Origin: Streptomyces angustmyceticus
GTDB lineage: Bacteria > Actinomycetota > Actinomycetes > Streptomycetales > Streptomycetaceae
DNA length: 64,000 nucleotides
Assembly: GCF_019933235.1 (NCBI RefSeq)
Contig: NZ_CP082945.1
Location: forward strand, 2,046,001 to 2,110,000
Direction: 5' to 3'
Under the pieces are notes generated by a model. The model had not been told where the DNA came from and searched no databases. It saw only the letters and a program-made list of their open reading frames with translations. Position 1 is the stretch's first letter. Every line of letters starts with the position of its first letter. Below are positions 25,989-34,231 of this stretch, one piece after another. The translations under genes and the position numbers were made by a program.

Positions 25989-28436
25989 ATGGCCCGCCGC
26001 AGCACGAAGACCCCGCCGCCGGACGACTTCGAGGAGAGGATCCTCGACATCGACGTCGTCGACGAGATGCAGGGTTCCTTCCTCGAGTACGCGTATTCGG
26101 TCATCTACTCGCGCGCCCTGCCGGACGCCCGCGACGGCCTCAAGCCCGTGCACCGCCGCATCCTTTACCAGATGAACGAGATGGGGCTGCGGCCCGACCG
26201 CGGCTACGTCAAGTGCGCCCGCGTCGTCGGCGAGGTGATGGGTAAGCTCCACCCGCACGGCGACGCGTCGATCTACGACGCCCTGGTGCGCATGGCGCAG
26301 CCGTTCTCGATGCGGGTGCCGCTCGTCGACGGCCACGGCAACTTCGGCTCGCTGGGCAACGACGACCCGCCCGCCGCCATGCGGTACACCGAGTGCCGGA
26401 TGGCGTCCGCGACGTCCCTGATGACGGAGTCCATCGACGAGGACACCGTCGACTTCGCGCCGAACTACGACGGCCAGGAGCAGGAACCGGTCGCCCTCCC
26501 CGCCGCGTACCCGAACCTCCTGGTCAACGGCGCGTCCGGCATCGCCGTCGGGATGGCGACGAACATGCCGCCGCACAACCTGGGCGAGGTCATCGCCGCG
26601 GCCCGCCATCTGATCAAGCATCCGAACGCCGACCTCGACACCCTGATGCGCTTCGTGCCGGGTCCGGACCTTCCGACGGGCGGCCGGATCGTGGGCCTCG
26701 GCGGCGTACGGGACGCGTACGAGAAGGGCCGCGGCACGTTCAAGATCCGCGCGACGGTCACGGTGGAGAACGTCACCGCCCGCCGCAAGGGCCTGGTCGT
26801 CACCGAACTCCCCTTCACGGTCGGCCCCGAGAAGGTCATCTCCAAGATCAAGGATCTGGTCGGTTCGAAGAAGCTCCAGGGCATCGCGGACGTCAAGGAC
26901 CTCACCGACCGCGAGCACGGCCTGCGGCTGGTGATCGAGGTCAAGAACGGCTTCAACCCCGAGGCCGTATTGGAGCAGCTCTACAAGCTCACGCCGATGG
27001 AGGAGTCCTTCGGCATCAACAACGTCGCGCTGGTGGACGGCCAGCCGCTGACGCTGGGCCTCAAGGAGCTGCTGGAGGTTTACGTCGACCACCGCTTCAA
27101 CGTGGTGCGGCGGCGGAGCGAGTTCCGGCGCACCAAGCGGCGCGACCGTCTCCACCTGGTCGAGGGCCTGCTGACGGCTCTGGTGGACATCGACGAGGTC
27201 ATCCGGCTGATCCGCTCCAGCGAGAACAGCGCGCAGGCCAAGGAGCGGCTGATCGAGCGCTTCTCGCTGAGCGACATCCAGACGCAGTACATCCTCGACA
27301 CCCCGCTGCGCCGGCTGACCAAGTTCGACCGGATCGAGCTGGAGTCGGAGCGCGACCGGCTGCAGGACGAGATCGAGAAGCTGACGCGGATCCTGGAGTC
27401 GGACGCCGAGCTGCGCAAGCTGGTGTCCGGCGAGCTGGCCGCGGTCGCGAAGAAGTACGGCACGGACCGGCGCACGGTCCTGCTGGAGTCGGCGGGCACC
27501 TCGGTCGGCGCGGTGCCGCTGGAGGTCTCCGACGACCCGTGCCGGGTGCTGCTGTCCTCGACGGGGCTGCTGGCCCGTACGGTCACCGGGGAAGTTGCCT
27601 TCGACGTCGACGCCAAGCGCGTCAAGCACGATGTGATCGTCTCGGCGGTGCCGGCCACGACCCGTGGCGAGGTGGGCGCGGTGACGTCCCTGGGCCGGCT
27701 GCTGCGGATCCCGGTGATCGACCTTCCGCAGCTCCCGGAGACCGCGGCGGCACCCAGCCTCTCCGGGGGCGCGCAGCTCTCGGAGTTCCTGACGCTGGAG
27801 GACGGCGAGGAGCTGATCTGCCTGACCACACTGGACGAGTCCTCACCGGGCCTGGCGCTCGGCACCGAGCAGGGCGTCGTCAAGCGGGTGGTGCCCGACT
27901 ACCCCGCCCACAAGGAGGAGTTGGAGGTCATCACCCTCAAGGACGGCGACCGCATCGTGGGCGCGGCCGAGTTGCGCACCGGTGAGGAGGATCTGGTCTT
28001 CGTCACCAACGAGGCGCAGTTGCTGCGCTATCCGGCCGCGCAGGTGCGGCCGCAGGGCCGGCCCGCGGGCGGTATGGCGGGCGTCAAGCTGGGCGAGGGC
28101 GCGAAGGTGATCGCGTTCGCCGCGGTCGATCCGGCCTCCGAGGCCATGGTCTTCACGGTCGCCGGCTCACACGGCACGCTGGACGACTCAGTGGCGACGG
28201 CCAAGCTCACCCCGTTCGACCAGTATCCGCGCAAGGGACGGGCGACCGGTGGTGTGCGCTGCCAGCGGTTCCTGAAGGGCGAGGACGTCCTCACCCAGGC
28301 CTGGGTCGGGCCGACGCCGGTGCGGGCCGCGGATGCCAAGGGCGCCCCGGTCGAGATGCCGGACGTGGACCCACGGCGCGATGGCTCGGGCGTGCCGCTG
28401 ATGAAGCGGGTGGCGGCGCTGGCGGGGCCGGTGTAG
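25989..28436 (+). CDS. parC: Topoisomerase IV subunit A (GyrA-like)
   Basis: This 815-residue DNA breakage-reunion subunit pairs with the ParE at 41684-43804. The active-site tyrosine is Tyr133 (MRYTECRM), within the GyrA-type winged helix; a coiled-coil arm follows, and a beta-pinwheel C-terminal domain begins near residue 510. It is distinguished from gyrase A by the lack of an obvious GyrA-box and by synteny with Streptomyces parC, as I remember it. The partner genes are 13 kb apart in opposite orientation, as in other streptomycetes. ATG 25989 follows AAGGAG at a rather long 12-base spacing. It ends at a strong terminator. Confidence 0.9.
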   Translation: MARRSTKTPPPDDFEERILDIDVVDEMQGSFLEYAYSVIYSRALPDARDGLKPVHRRILYQMNEMGLRPDRGYVKCARVVGEVMGKLHPHGDASIYDALVRMAQPFSMRVPLVDGHGNFGSLGNDDPPAAMRYTECRMASATSLMTESIDEDTVDFAPNYDGQEQEPVALPAAYPNLLVNGASGIAVGMATNMPPHNLGEVIAAARHLIKHPNADLDTLMRFVPGPDLPTGGRIVGLGGVRDAYEKGRGTFKIRATVTVENVTARRKGLVVTELPFTVGPEKVISKIKDLVGSKKLQGIADVKDLTDREHGLRLVIEVKNGFNPEAVLEQLYKLTPMEESFGINNVALVDGQPLTLGLKELLEVYVDHRFNVVRRRSEFRRTKRRDRLHLVEGLLTALVDIDEVIRLIRSSENSAQAKERLIERFSLSDIQTQYILDTPLRRLTKFDRIELESERDRLQDEIEKLTRILESDAELRKLVSGELAAVAKKYGTDRRTVLLESAGTSVGAVPLEVSDDPCRVLLSSTGLLARTVTGEVAFDVDAKRVKHDVIVSAVPATTRGEVGAVTSLGRLLRIPVIDLPQLPETAAAPSLSGGAQLSEFLTLEDGEELICLTTLDESSPGLALGTEQGVVKRVVPDYPAHKEELEVITLKDGDRIVGAAELRTGEEDLVFVTNEAQLLRYPAAQVRPQGRPAGGMAGVKLGEGAKVIAFAAVDPASEAMVFTVAGSHGTLDDSVATAKLTPFDQYPRKGRATGGVRCQRFLKGEDVLTQAWVGPTPVRAADAKGAPVEMPDVDPRRDGSGVPLMKRVAALAGPV

Positions 28437-28453
28437 CCGGGGCCCGCTGCGGG

Positions 28454-28493
28454 TGACGCCGTCGGGCCGGGGAGGACCGGCCCGACGGCGTCA
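28454..28493. terminator. Bidirectional terminator between parC and the COG0523 gene
   Basis: A perfect 17-bp inverted repeat (28454-28470 with 28477-28493) includes the stop codon of the minus-strand GTPase gene in its right arm. Confidence 0.9.
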
Positions 28494-29597
28494 GCCGTCT
28501 TCGGGGTCGTCGGGTGCGGCCACGTACCGCAGCACGCCCCACATGCTGTTCTGGTCGGCATTCGACGGTGCGCTCTCGCGGCAGTTGTCCAGCTCCTTGT
28601 GCAGGGCCGGTGCGTCGATGCCGCTGCCGATCATGACGAGCTGGGTGCTCCGTTCCTCGCCCTTCGGCCACGGCGCGGGGTAGAAGCGCAGGAAGTCGCC
28701 GACGGCGTGGACCGTGAACTTCTGGCGGTTCTCCGGTACGTCGAAGTGGACGAAACCCTTGATGCGGTAGAGGCCGGCGGGGCGGCTGTCGAGGAAGTCC
28801 ATGAGACGGCGCGGGTGCATCGGCTCGGCGGAGGTGAACTCCACGCTCTGGTAGGCCGTATGGAAGTGACCAGCGTGGTGGCAGTGGCCCGGGCGGTCGC
28901 ACTGGTCGTCCGGGCCGTGCGCGGAATCCGTGTTCGCTGCTCTCTCCCGCAGCAGATCCTCGAAGGACAGCTGCCGCACGGCCGCGTCGTGGTCCTCCCC
29001 CGGTCCGCGGTCGAAGAACAGCCCGGGATCGATCCGGCCGTACGCCGTGCAGACGACGGGCCGGCCAGGAGCGAGGCCCGCGAGCGTGTCCCTGAGGTGG
29101 TCCCGCGCCGCGTCGCCGATGCGGTCGGCCTTGTTGAGGACCACCATGTCGGCGATGCCCACATGCCGGTCCAGTTCGGGATGCCGGGCCCTGGTGTCCT
29201 CGAACTCCGCGGCGTCGACGACCTCGATCAGCCCGCCGTAGACGATGCGGTCGTTGTCGCTGGCGAGGATCATCCGGATGAGTTCCTGGGGCTCGGCAAG
29301 CCCGCTGGCCTCGATGACGATCACGTCGATCCGGGCGGCGGGGCGGGCCAGGCGTTCCAGGTAGGTGTCCAGTTCGCTGGTGTCGACCGCACAGCACAGA
29401 CAGCCGTTGCCGAGCGAGACCATCGAGTCCACCTGCCCGGCGACGGTCATGGCATCGATCTCGATGCTGCCGAAGTCATTGACGATCGCGCCGATCCGGG
29501 TGCCGTCGCCGTTGCCGAGCAGGTGGTTGAGCAGCGTGGTCTTGCCCGATCCGAGGAAGCCCGCGAGGACGACGACCGGGATCTGTTGCGGGGCCAA
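28491..29597 (-). CDS. COG0523 (CobW-like) metal-chaperone GTPase
   Basis: This 368-residue G3E-family GTPase has a Walker A motif GFLGSGKTT, the metal-binding CxCC motif in GNGCLCC, and the guanine-specificity NKAD. An internal Cys/His-rich loop (CDRPGHCHHAGHFH, about residues 236-249) precedes the CobW C-terminal domain. Such proteins deliver zinc, cobalt or other metals to client enzymes. I start at TTG 29597, with GGAGG six bases upstream, so the protein begins with the APQQIPVVVLAGFLG strand. I see no Zur-type operator upstream. The metal is therefore unknown. Confidence 0.87.
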   Translation of the reverse strand: MAPQQIPVVVLAGFLGSGKTTLLNHLLGNGDGTRIGAIVNDFGSIEIDAMTVAGQVDSMVSLGNGCLCCAVDTSELDTYLERLARPAARIDVIVIEASGLAEPQELIRMILASDNDRIVYGGLIEVVDAAEFEDTRARHPELDRHVGIADMVVLNKADRIGDAARDHLRDTLAGLAPGRPVVCTAYGRIDPGLFFDRGPGEDHDAAVRQLSFEDLLRERAANTDSAHGPDDQCDRPGHCHHAGHFHTAYQSVEFTSAEPMHPRRLMDFLDSRPAGLYRIKGFVHFDVPENRQKFTVHAVGDFLRFYPAPWPKGEERSTQLVMIGSGIDAPALHKELDNCRESAPSNADQNSMWGVLRYVAAPDDPEDG

Positions 29598-29720
29598 GGG
29601 ACGCCTCCATGGTGCGGGTGGCGGGCCGCACGGACCGGCGGCGGACGAGCTGTCGATCGTAACGGAACACCGGTGACACCTGGCCCGGCTCCGTCCCCGC
29701 ACCCCCTACGGGCCTCCCGG

Positions 29721-30890
29721 CTAGCGGGACGCGACGACGGGCAGCGGCTGCGGCGGGGGCGGGCCGACGTAGCGGGCCGCGGGACGAATGATCTTCGAGT
29801 CGTCGGCCTGTTCCAGGATGTTGGCGCTCCAGCCCACCACACGGGCCGCGCAGAAGGTGGGCGTGAACATCTCACGCGGCAGCCCGCACAGCTCCATGAC
29901 GACCCCCGCGTAGAGCTCCACGTTGGTGTGCAGCTCACGGCCGGGCTTGAGTTCGGCCAGCAGCTCTTCGACCCTCGCCTCCACCTGGACGGCGAATTCC
30001 ACCAGCGGTCCCCCGAGCTGCTGGGCAATCCCTCGCAGCATCCGGGAGCGCGGGTCCTCGGTGCGGTAGACGGAGTGGCCGAACCCCATGATCCGTTCTC
30101 CGCTCAGGACACGGTCGCGGATCCAGGGGTCGATGCGGTCGGGTGTGCCGATGGCGTCGAGCATGTCCAGGGCGCGGCTGGGCGCACCGCCGTGCAGCGG
30201 CCCGGAGAGCGCGCCGATGGCGCCGACGAGGCAGGCCGCGAGATCGGCGCCGGTGGAGGCGATGACGCGTGCGGTGAAGGTCGAGGCGTTGAAGCCGTGG
30301 TCGATGGTGGAGATCAGGTACGCCTCGATCGCCCGCACGCGCTCGGGCTCCGGCTCATCGCCGGTGAGCATGTAGAGGTAGTTGGCGGCGTGGCTCAGAT
30401 CCGCGCGAGGCTCGACGGGCATCTGGCCCCGACCGAGTCGGTGCAGCGCGGTGACCAGGGTCGGCACGGCGGCGCACGCCGCGAGCGCGTCGGCACGGCG
30501 GTGGTCGGCGTCGATGTCGTACAGCGGCCGGAGGCCGGCCGTCGCACCGAGCAGGGACAGCGCGGTGCGCAGCCCGGCGAGCGGCCCGGAGAGCACACCG
30601 GCCTGGGCAAGGGCGGGCAGCGCCTCGCGCACGGCTGCGGGGAGCGTGCGCAGAGCGGCGGTCTCGGCACGGAAAGCTTCGAGTTGCGCGGCATCGGGCA
30701 GCTCCCCGTGGAACATCAGGTACCAGACGTCCTCGAACGTCCTGGCCGTCGCCAGCTCGACAGCGGAGTACTGGCGGTAGTGGTAGAAGCCCTCGACGCC
30801 TCGGACGTCGCCCACTTGGGTCTCGGTGACGATGACGCCCGAAAGCCCGCGGGGCACGTCGGTCGGTGTGGTGGCCTCGGCGCTCGCCAT
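29721..30890 (-). CDS. Citrate/2-methylcitrate synthase family protein
   Basis: This 389-residue enzyme condenses acetyl-CoA or propionyl-CoA with oxaloacetate. The catalytic histidines are in GPLHGGAP (about residue 233) and MGFGHSVYR (about 272). The third catalytic position appears to be Glu in GLPREMFTP, where most enzymes have Asp. ATG 30890 follows AAGGAGAC. It is divergent from a second citrate-synthase-like gene that carries a helix-turn-helix, across a palindrome-rich control region. Substrate choice cannot be told; the short length resembles 2-methylcitrate synthases. Confidence 0.85.
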   Translation of the reverse strand: MASAEATTPTDVPRGLSGVIVTETQVGDVRGVEGFYHYRQYSAVELATARTFEDVWYLMFHGELPDAAQLEAFRAETAALRTLPAAVREALPALAQAGVLSGPLAGLRTALSLLGATAGLRPLYDIDADHRRADALAACAAVPTLVTALHRLGRGQMPVEPRADLSHAANYLYMLTGDEPEPERVRAIEAYLISTIDHGFNASTFTARVIASTGADLAACLVGAIGALSGPLHGGAPSRALDMLDAIGTPDRIDPWIRDRVLSGERIMGFGHSVYRTEDPRSRMLRGIAQQLGGPLVEFAVQVEARVEELLAELKPGRELHTNVELYAGVVMELCGLPREMFTPTFCAARVVGWSANILEQADDSKIIRPAARYVGPPPPQPLPVVASR

Positions 30891-30940
30891 GGCTTGTCTC
30901 CTTGCTCTGCCTCACTCGAATATTGATCCGACTGTCCATG

Positions 30941-30975
30941 CTTGACTCAAGTATTGTCAATGTTGATTCCATCAA
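30941..30975. promoter_or_regulatory. Three phased dyads between divergent citrate synthase genes
   Basis: Three short perfect dyads lie side by side: CTTGA-C-TCAAG (30941-30951), ATTG-T-CAAT (30953-30961) and TTGAT-TCC-ATCAA (30963-30975). Their centres are 11 and 12 bp apart, about one helical turn. An outer inverted pair, ATATTGAT (30920-30927) and ATCAATAT (30971-30978), flanks them. The tract is AT-rich compared with its surroundings. It is probably an operator for the divergent pair. Confidence 0.65.
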
Positions 30976-31003
30976 TATGGACGAGTCTGGATACGGTGAC
31001 CTC

Positions 31004-32251
31004 ATGGCGGATCGAGACACGGCGCAGGACGCGGGCGGACAGCGGCTGAGCACCCGAGAGGCAGCCGAGCGGCTGGGGGTGAAGCCGGAGACGGTGTATG
31101 CCTATGTCAGCCGCGGCCAGCTGACCAGCCGTCGCGAGCCGGGCGCCCGCGGCAGCACCTTCGATGCAAAGGAGGTCGACACGCTCGCCCGCCGTACAGG
31201 CCGCCGCGAACCCTCCACCCCCGGCGGCGAGTTGGCGGTCCGTACGGGCATCACCCTGATCGACCGCGACCATTGCTATTACCGCGGCGTCGACACCTCC
31301 GACCTCGCCGCCCACTACAGCTTCGAGGAAGTCGCCGAGTGGCTGTGGACCGGCGAACTGCGCCCCGGCACCCGCTTCACGGCGTCGCAGGACGCGCTGT
31401 CCGCCGCCCATCACGCCGTACAGTCACTGCCGGCCCACAGTGGGCCGATGGACCGTCTACGGGTCGCCTTGATCGCCGCGGCGGCCGCCGACCCGCTCCG
31501 TTTCGACCTGTCCGAGGACACCGTTGTCGGCACCGCCCGCACCCTCATCCCGACCCTCGTCGACGCCTTGCCATCACACGCCCCGAAGCAGCGCGCCGCG
31601 GACTCCCTCGCCACACGCCTCTGGTCACGACTGACCTCACAACCTGCCGACGCCGCCGCGCTCCGCGCCCTGGACGCCGCAATGGTCCTGCTCATCGACC
31701 ACGACCTCGCTGCCTCGACATTCGCGGTACGGGTCGCCGCCTCCGCCCGCGCGCATCCCTACGCGATCGTCTCGGCCGGCTTCGGCGCCCTGGACGGCGT
31801 GTTGCACGGGGCGGCGAGCGGACTCGCCCACCGGATGCTGACGGAGGTGCTGGACCGCGGCAGCGCGGCCGCCGTGGTCGCCGACCACCTGCGGGCCGGC
31901 CACCAGGTACCGGGGCTCGGACATCCTCTGTACCCGGGCGAGGACCCGCGGGCCCGCGCCCTGTTCCGACTCCTGGAGGAGGTGCCGCAGGCCCGCCCCG
32001 CCCTGCATGCCGCCCACCAAGTGATCACCACCACAGCCCGGCACACGGAGCTGCACGCCAACATCGATCTGGCACTGGCCGTACTGACCGTCTCGACGGA
32101 CATGCCTGCGGAGGCAGGCGAGACCATTTTCGCCATCGCCCGCACCGCCGGCTGGATCGCCCACGCCCTGGAGGAATACGCCGAACCAGCCCTCCGCATG
32201 CGCCCCAGGGGCCAGTACAGCGGCCCCCGCGCCCCCCAACCGTTGCCCTGA
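31004..32251 (+). CDS. Citrate-synthase-like protein with N-terminal helix-turn-helix
   Basis: This 415-residue fusion begins with a MerR/excisionase-like DNA-binding segment (TREAAERLGVKPETVYAYVS, about residues 16-35), followed by a basic stretch (SRREPGARGSTFDAKEVDTL). From about residue 70 it is a citrate synthase domain that keeps both histidine motifs, GVLHGAASG (about 267) and GLGHPLYPGEDPRA (about 306). The third catalytic position looks like Glu, as in the divergent paralogue. I start at ATG 31004 with GGTGAC upstream; ATG 30977 is possible but abuts the dyads. It may act as an enzyme, a carboxylate-sensing regulator, or both. Confidence 0.82.
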   Translation: MADRDTAQDAGGQRLSTREAAERLGVKPETVYAYVSRGQLTSRREPGARGSTFDAKEVDTLARRTGRREPSTPGGELAVRTGITLIDRDHCYYRGVDTSDLAAHYSFEEVAEWLWTGELRPGTRFTASQDALSAAHHAVQSLPAHSGPMDRLRVALIAAAAADPLRFDLSEDTVVGTARTLIPTLVDALPSHAPKQRAADSLATRLWSRLTSQPADAAALRALDAAMVLLIDHDLAASTFAVRVAASARAHPYAIVSAGFGALDGVLHGAASGLAHRMLTEVLDRGSAAAVVADHLRAGHQVPGLGHPLYPGEDPRARALFRLLEEVPQARPALHAAHQVITTTARHTELHANIDLALAVLTVSTDMPAEAGETIFAIARTAGWIAHALEEYAEPALRMRPRGQYSGPRAPQPLP

Positions 32252-32431
32252 CCGGAGACCGCGCTGCGGTGCGACGTCACACCGGACGGAACCAGAGTTC
32301 CGGCAGCACCGGCACGATCAGCACACCCGGCATCAGCGACGTCTCACGCTAAAGCCCACTCACCACGAACGACGGGATTCAGCCCACCATCGCCCCACTG
32401 ACCCTTCACCCGGCATCCAGCTCGGGCCAGA

Positions 32432-32450
32432 TGAGGTTAGGCTCACCTAT
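32432..32450 (+). promoter_or_regulatory. Iron box (DmdR1/IdeR-type) overlapping the promoter
   Basis: TGAGGTTAGGCTCACCTAT matches the 19-bp iron-box consensus TTAGGTTAGGCTAACCTAA at 16 positions. The TAGGCT inside it can serve as the -10 element, which would place transcription start at the GTG start codon at 32451. Repression by the iron-loaded DtxR-family protein DmdR1 is expected. Confidence 0.85.
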
Positions 32451-33470
32451 GTGAGTACCTGCGCCACCACTTCTCGCGAATCGGCCGAATCTCTCGCCGG
32501 GACCGCGGCCCTTGCCCGAACCTGGCTGCTCATCGAGCAGCCCGGGCCTTGGGGCGCCCATGCGCTGACGGACAGTCACCTCGACCCTGACGTCGGCCGG
32601 GCCCTGGAGGCCGCGGCAGAAGGTACGGGTGTACGCGTCGCCCTCATCCGTCGGCCGGGGCGCCCCGCCGACCGCCACGGCTCTCCGCGGCGGCGGCTGT
32701 TCCTCGCGCACACCGCGCCGGGACGCTCCTGGATCCGCACGACCACCGTCACCGACCCCCGCGCGGCCCTCGGACTGGAGTTCGCAGCCCTCGGAGCGGG
32801 CGAGCATCACGGCCTCTGGGAACCGTACATCGGTGAGCCGCTGGTCCTCGTGTGCACCAACGGCAAGCGGGACCGCTGCTGCGCCCTGCTCGGCCGCCCC
32901 CTTGCCGCCGAGCTCGCCGCAAGCGGAACCCAAACCTGGGAGGTCACCCACATCGGGGGACACCGCTTCTCGCCCACCCTTTTCGTCCTTCCGTACGGCT
33001 ACGCCTACGGACGAGCCTCGGCCCCCCTGATCAAGGAGGCCGTGGAGTCGGCGCGCGACGGACGGATCACGGTGGACCACGCCCGTGGCCGCTCGGCCTG
33101 GGACCGGCCGGGCCAGGCCGCTGACCTCGCGGTTCGTGAGCTCATCGGGGAGGATCTGGCGGACGCACTCGACGTCGTACGGACCGACGCGATGTGGCCC
33201 GAACCGAAGTCGGCCGACAGGACGGCGTCCAGCAGTGCGGCCATCACCGGAGCCTCCGCCGCCTGGGCGGTTACCGTTGCCCACTCCGATGGCCGCATGT
33301 GGCGGGTCATCGTCGAACAGCGGGCCGATGGTGCTGCGGCGCCCGCTAGCTGTGGTGCACCGCTCGGTCCACCTGCGCGTATGGCGGTTGCCTCCATCAG
33401 CGCGGTGGAAACCCCGATCAGCGTGGCCGACGGCATGTCTCGTAGGACGGCCCAGGCAGTCGGTAGGTGA
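32451..33470 (+). CDS. Sucrase/ferredoxin-like (thioredoxin-like ferredoxin) protein, iron-regulated
   Basis: This 339-residue protein belongs to the sucraseferredoxin-like family. The thioredoxin-fold ferredoxin part carries CTNGKRDRCCALLGRPLA and THIGGHRFSPTLFVLPYG, the expected [2Fe-2S] ligand and His motifs. The C-terminal 100 residues are Ala/Ser-rich and less conserved. GTG 32451 directly follows an iron box whose inner TAGGCT is a plausible -10, so the mRNA is probably leaderless and made under iron limitation. A role in electron transfer, for example to siderophore reduction, is inferred and not proven. Confidence 0.82.
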   Translation: MSTCATTSRESAESLAGTAALARTWLLIEQPGPWGAHALTDSHLDPDVGRALEAAAEGTGVRVALIRRPGRPADRHGSPRRRLFLAHTAPGRSWIRTTTVTDPRAALGLEFAALGAGEHHGLWEPYIGEPLVLVCTNGKRDRCCALLGRPLAAELAASGTQTWEVTHIGGHRFSPTLFVLPYGYAYGRASAPLIKEAVESARDGRITVDHARGRSAWDRPGQAADLAVRELIGEDLADALDVVRTDAMWPEPKSADRTASSSAAITGASAAWAVTVAHSDGRMWRVIVEQRADGAAAPASCGAPLGPPARMAVASISAVETPISVADGMSRRTAQAVGR

Positions 33471-34231
33471 CCCGGCCAACCCCGCCCCTCGCTCAGCGAG
33501 AACCTCACCACCCCGAACGCCCCCACCCCGTGTTCGCGCTCCGGGAGACAAACGTGCCCCATTGTGCGTTCCACGCCGCCGACCTTCCTCACCCCGGCGG
33601 TCGCTCCGCCCGCAGGAGGCCCCGCTTTCCGCGCGGCCACCGTCCGACAGCGGGCGACTGCCCCACGACCAGCTGAGACTCCAGACCAACCGCACCGACC
33701 AACTGCGCCGGGCCCGTCGGCCAAACCCCAGACAACCCGCCCTCTCCCACGACCTTCGCCATGCCCCGTGGCGCTCCCCCGTAGACCGCATGTCCTGTCC
33801 CTTCCCGCGCACCATCGCGCGCCTCGCGCTGCCCTCGGCCGATCTTTCATCGCCAGCTGATGCCGCCCGCCTGCTCACCACGCGAGGTTACGCACGCACA
33901 ATCTGCGATCAAAAGGCCTGTGGATAACCTCTCCTGATGTACTCCCCACCCCATTGATGCGCAGCGGACCTGTACTTTCGTCAGCCGAGCCAGTCGCCTG
34001 TAAATGGCCGGCCATCGACGCGCCCTGGACGCGTCGATGGCACCTCACAAGGAATCGCACGCATTTCGCGCATGAAGCGAAAACCCCGAGCGAGTCGAAC
34101 CCACAAACAACCGTGATCCGCGACATCGCGATGCCGGCGAAGCCAGCTTCCAGTCGCCGCCCGGACACCCTCCGAATTCGCCCCGCCGGGGATTACCGGC
34201 CACCTCGTCTCCGCGCTTACTGTTCGTTCGT
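33471..34231. other. Long gene-free interval
   Basis: These 760 bp hold no gene I can support. The left half (33471-33860) is strikingly C-rich on the plus strand. The right half is less GC-rich than the rest of the window. A perfect TGTGGATAA DnaA-box-like nonamer lies at 33919-33927. Close to the kinase start, TACTGT (about 34218) could be its -10 element. Frames in the left half are Arg/Ser/Gly-rich shadows. Confidence 0.5.

Noticed and set aside
24351..27629. A 1092-codon minus-strand gene extending the M16 peptidase through parC
   Set aside because: The extension is the antisense shadow of parC; the peptidase starts at 25697 with normal M16 sequence.
32406..33881. A 491-codon minus-strand frame opposite the ferredoxin-like gene and the following void
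   Set aside because: Its sequence is Arg/Ser/Gly-rich without domain features and mirrors a clear plus-strand gene.
34080..34115. A tRNA T-arm-like GGGTTCGACTC on the minus strand
   Set aside because: No pairing T-stem, anticodon arm or acceptor stem can be built around it.
33875..34168. A 97-codon minus-strand frame in the 760-bp void
   Set aside because: Low third-position GC, no ribosome site and no recognisable sequence.
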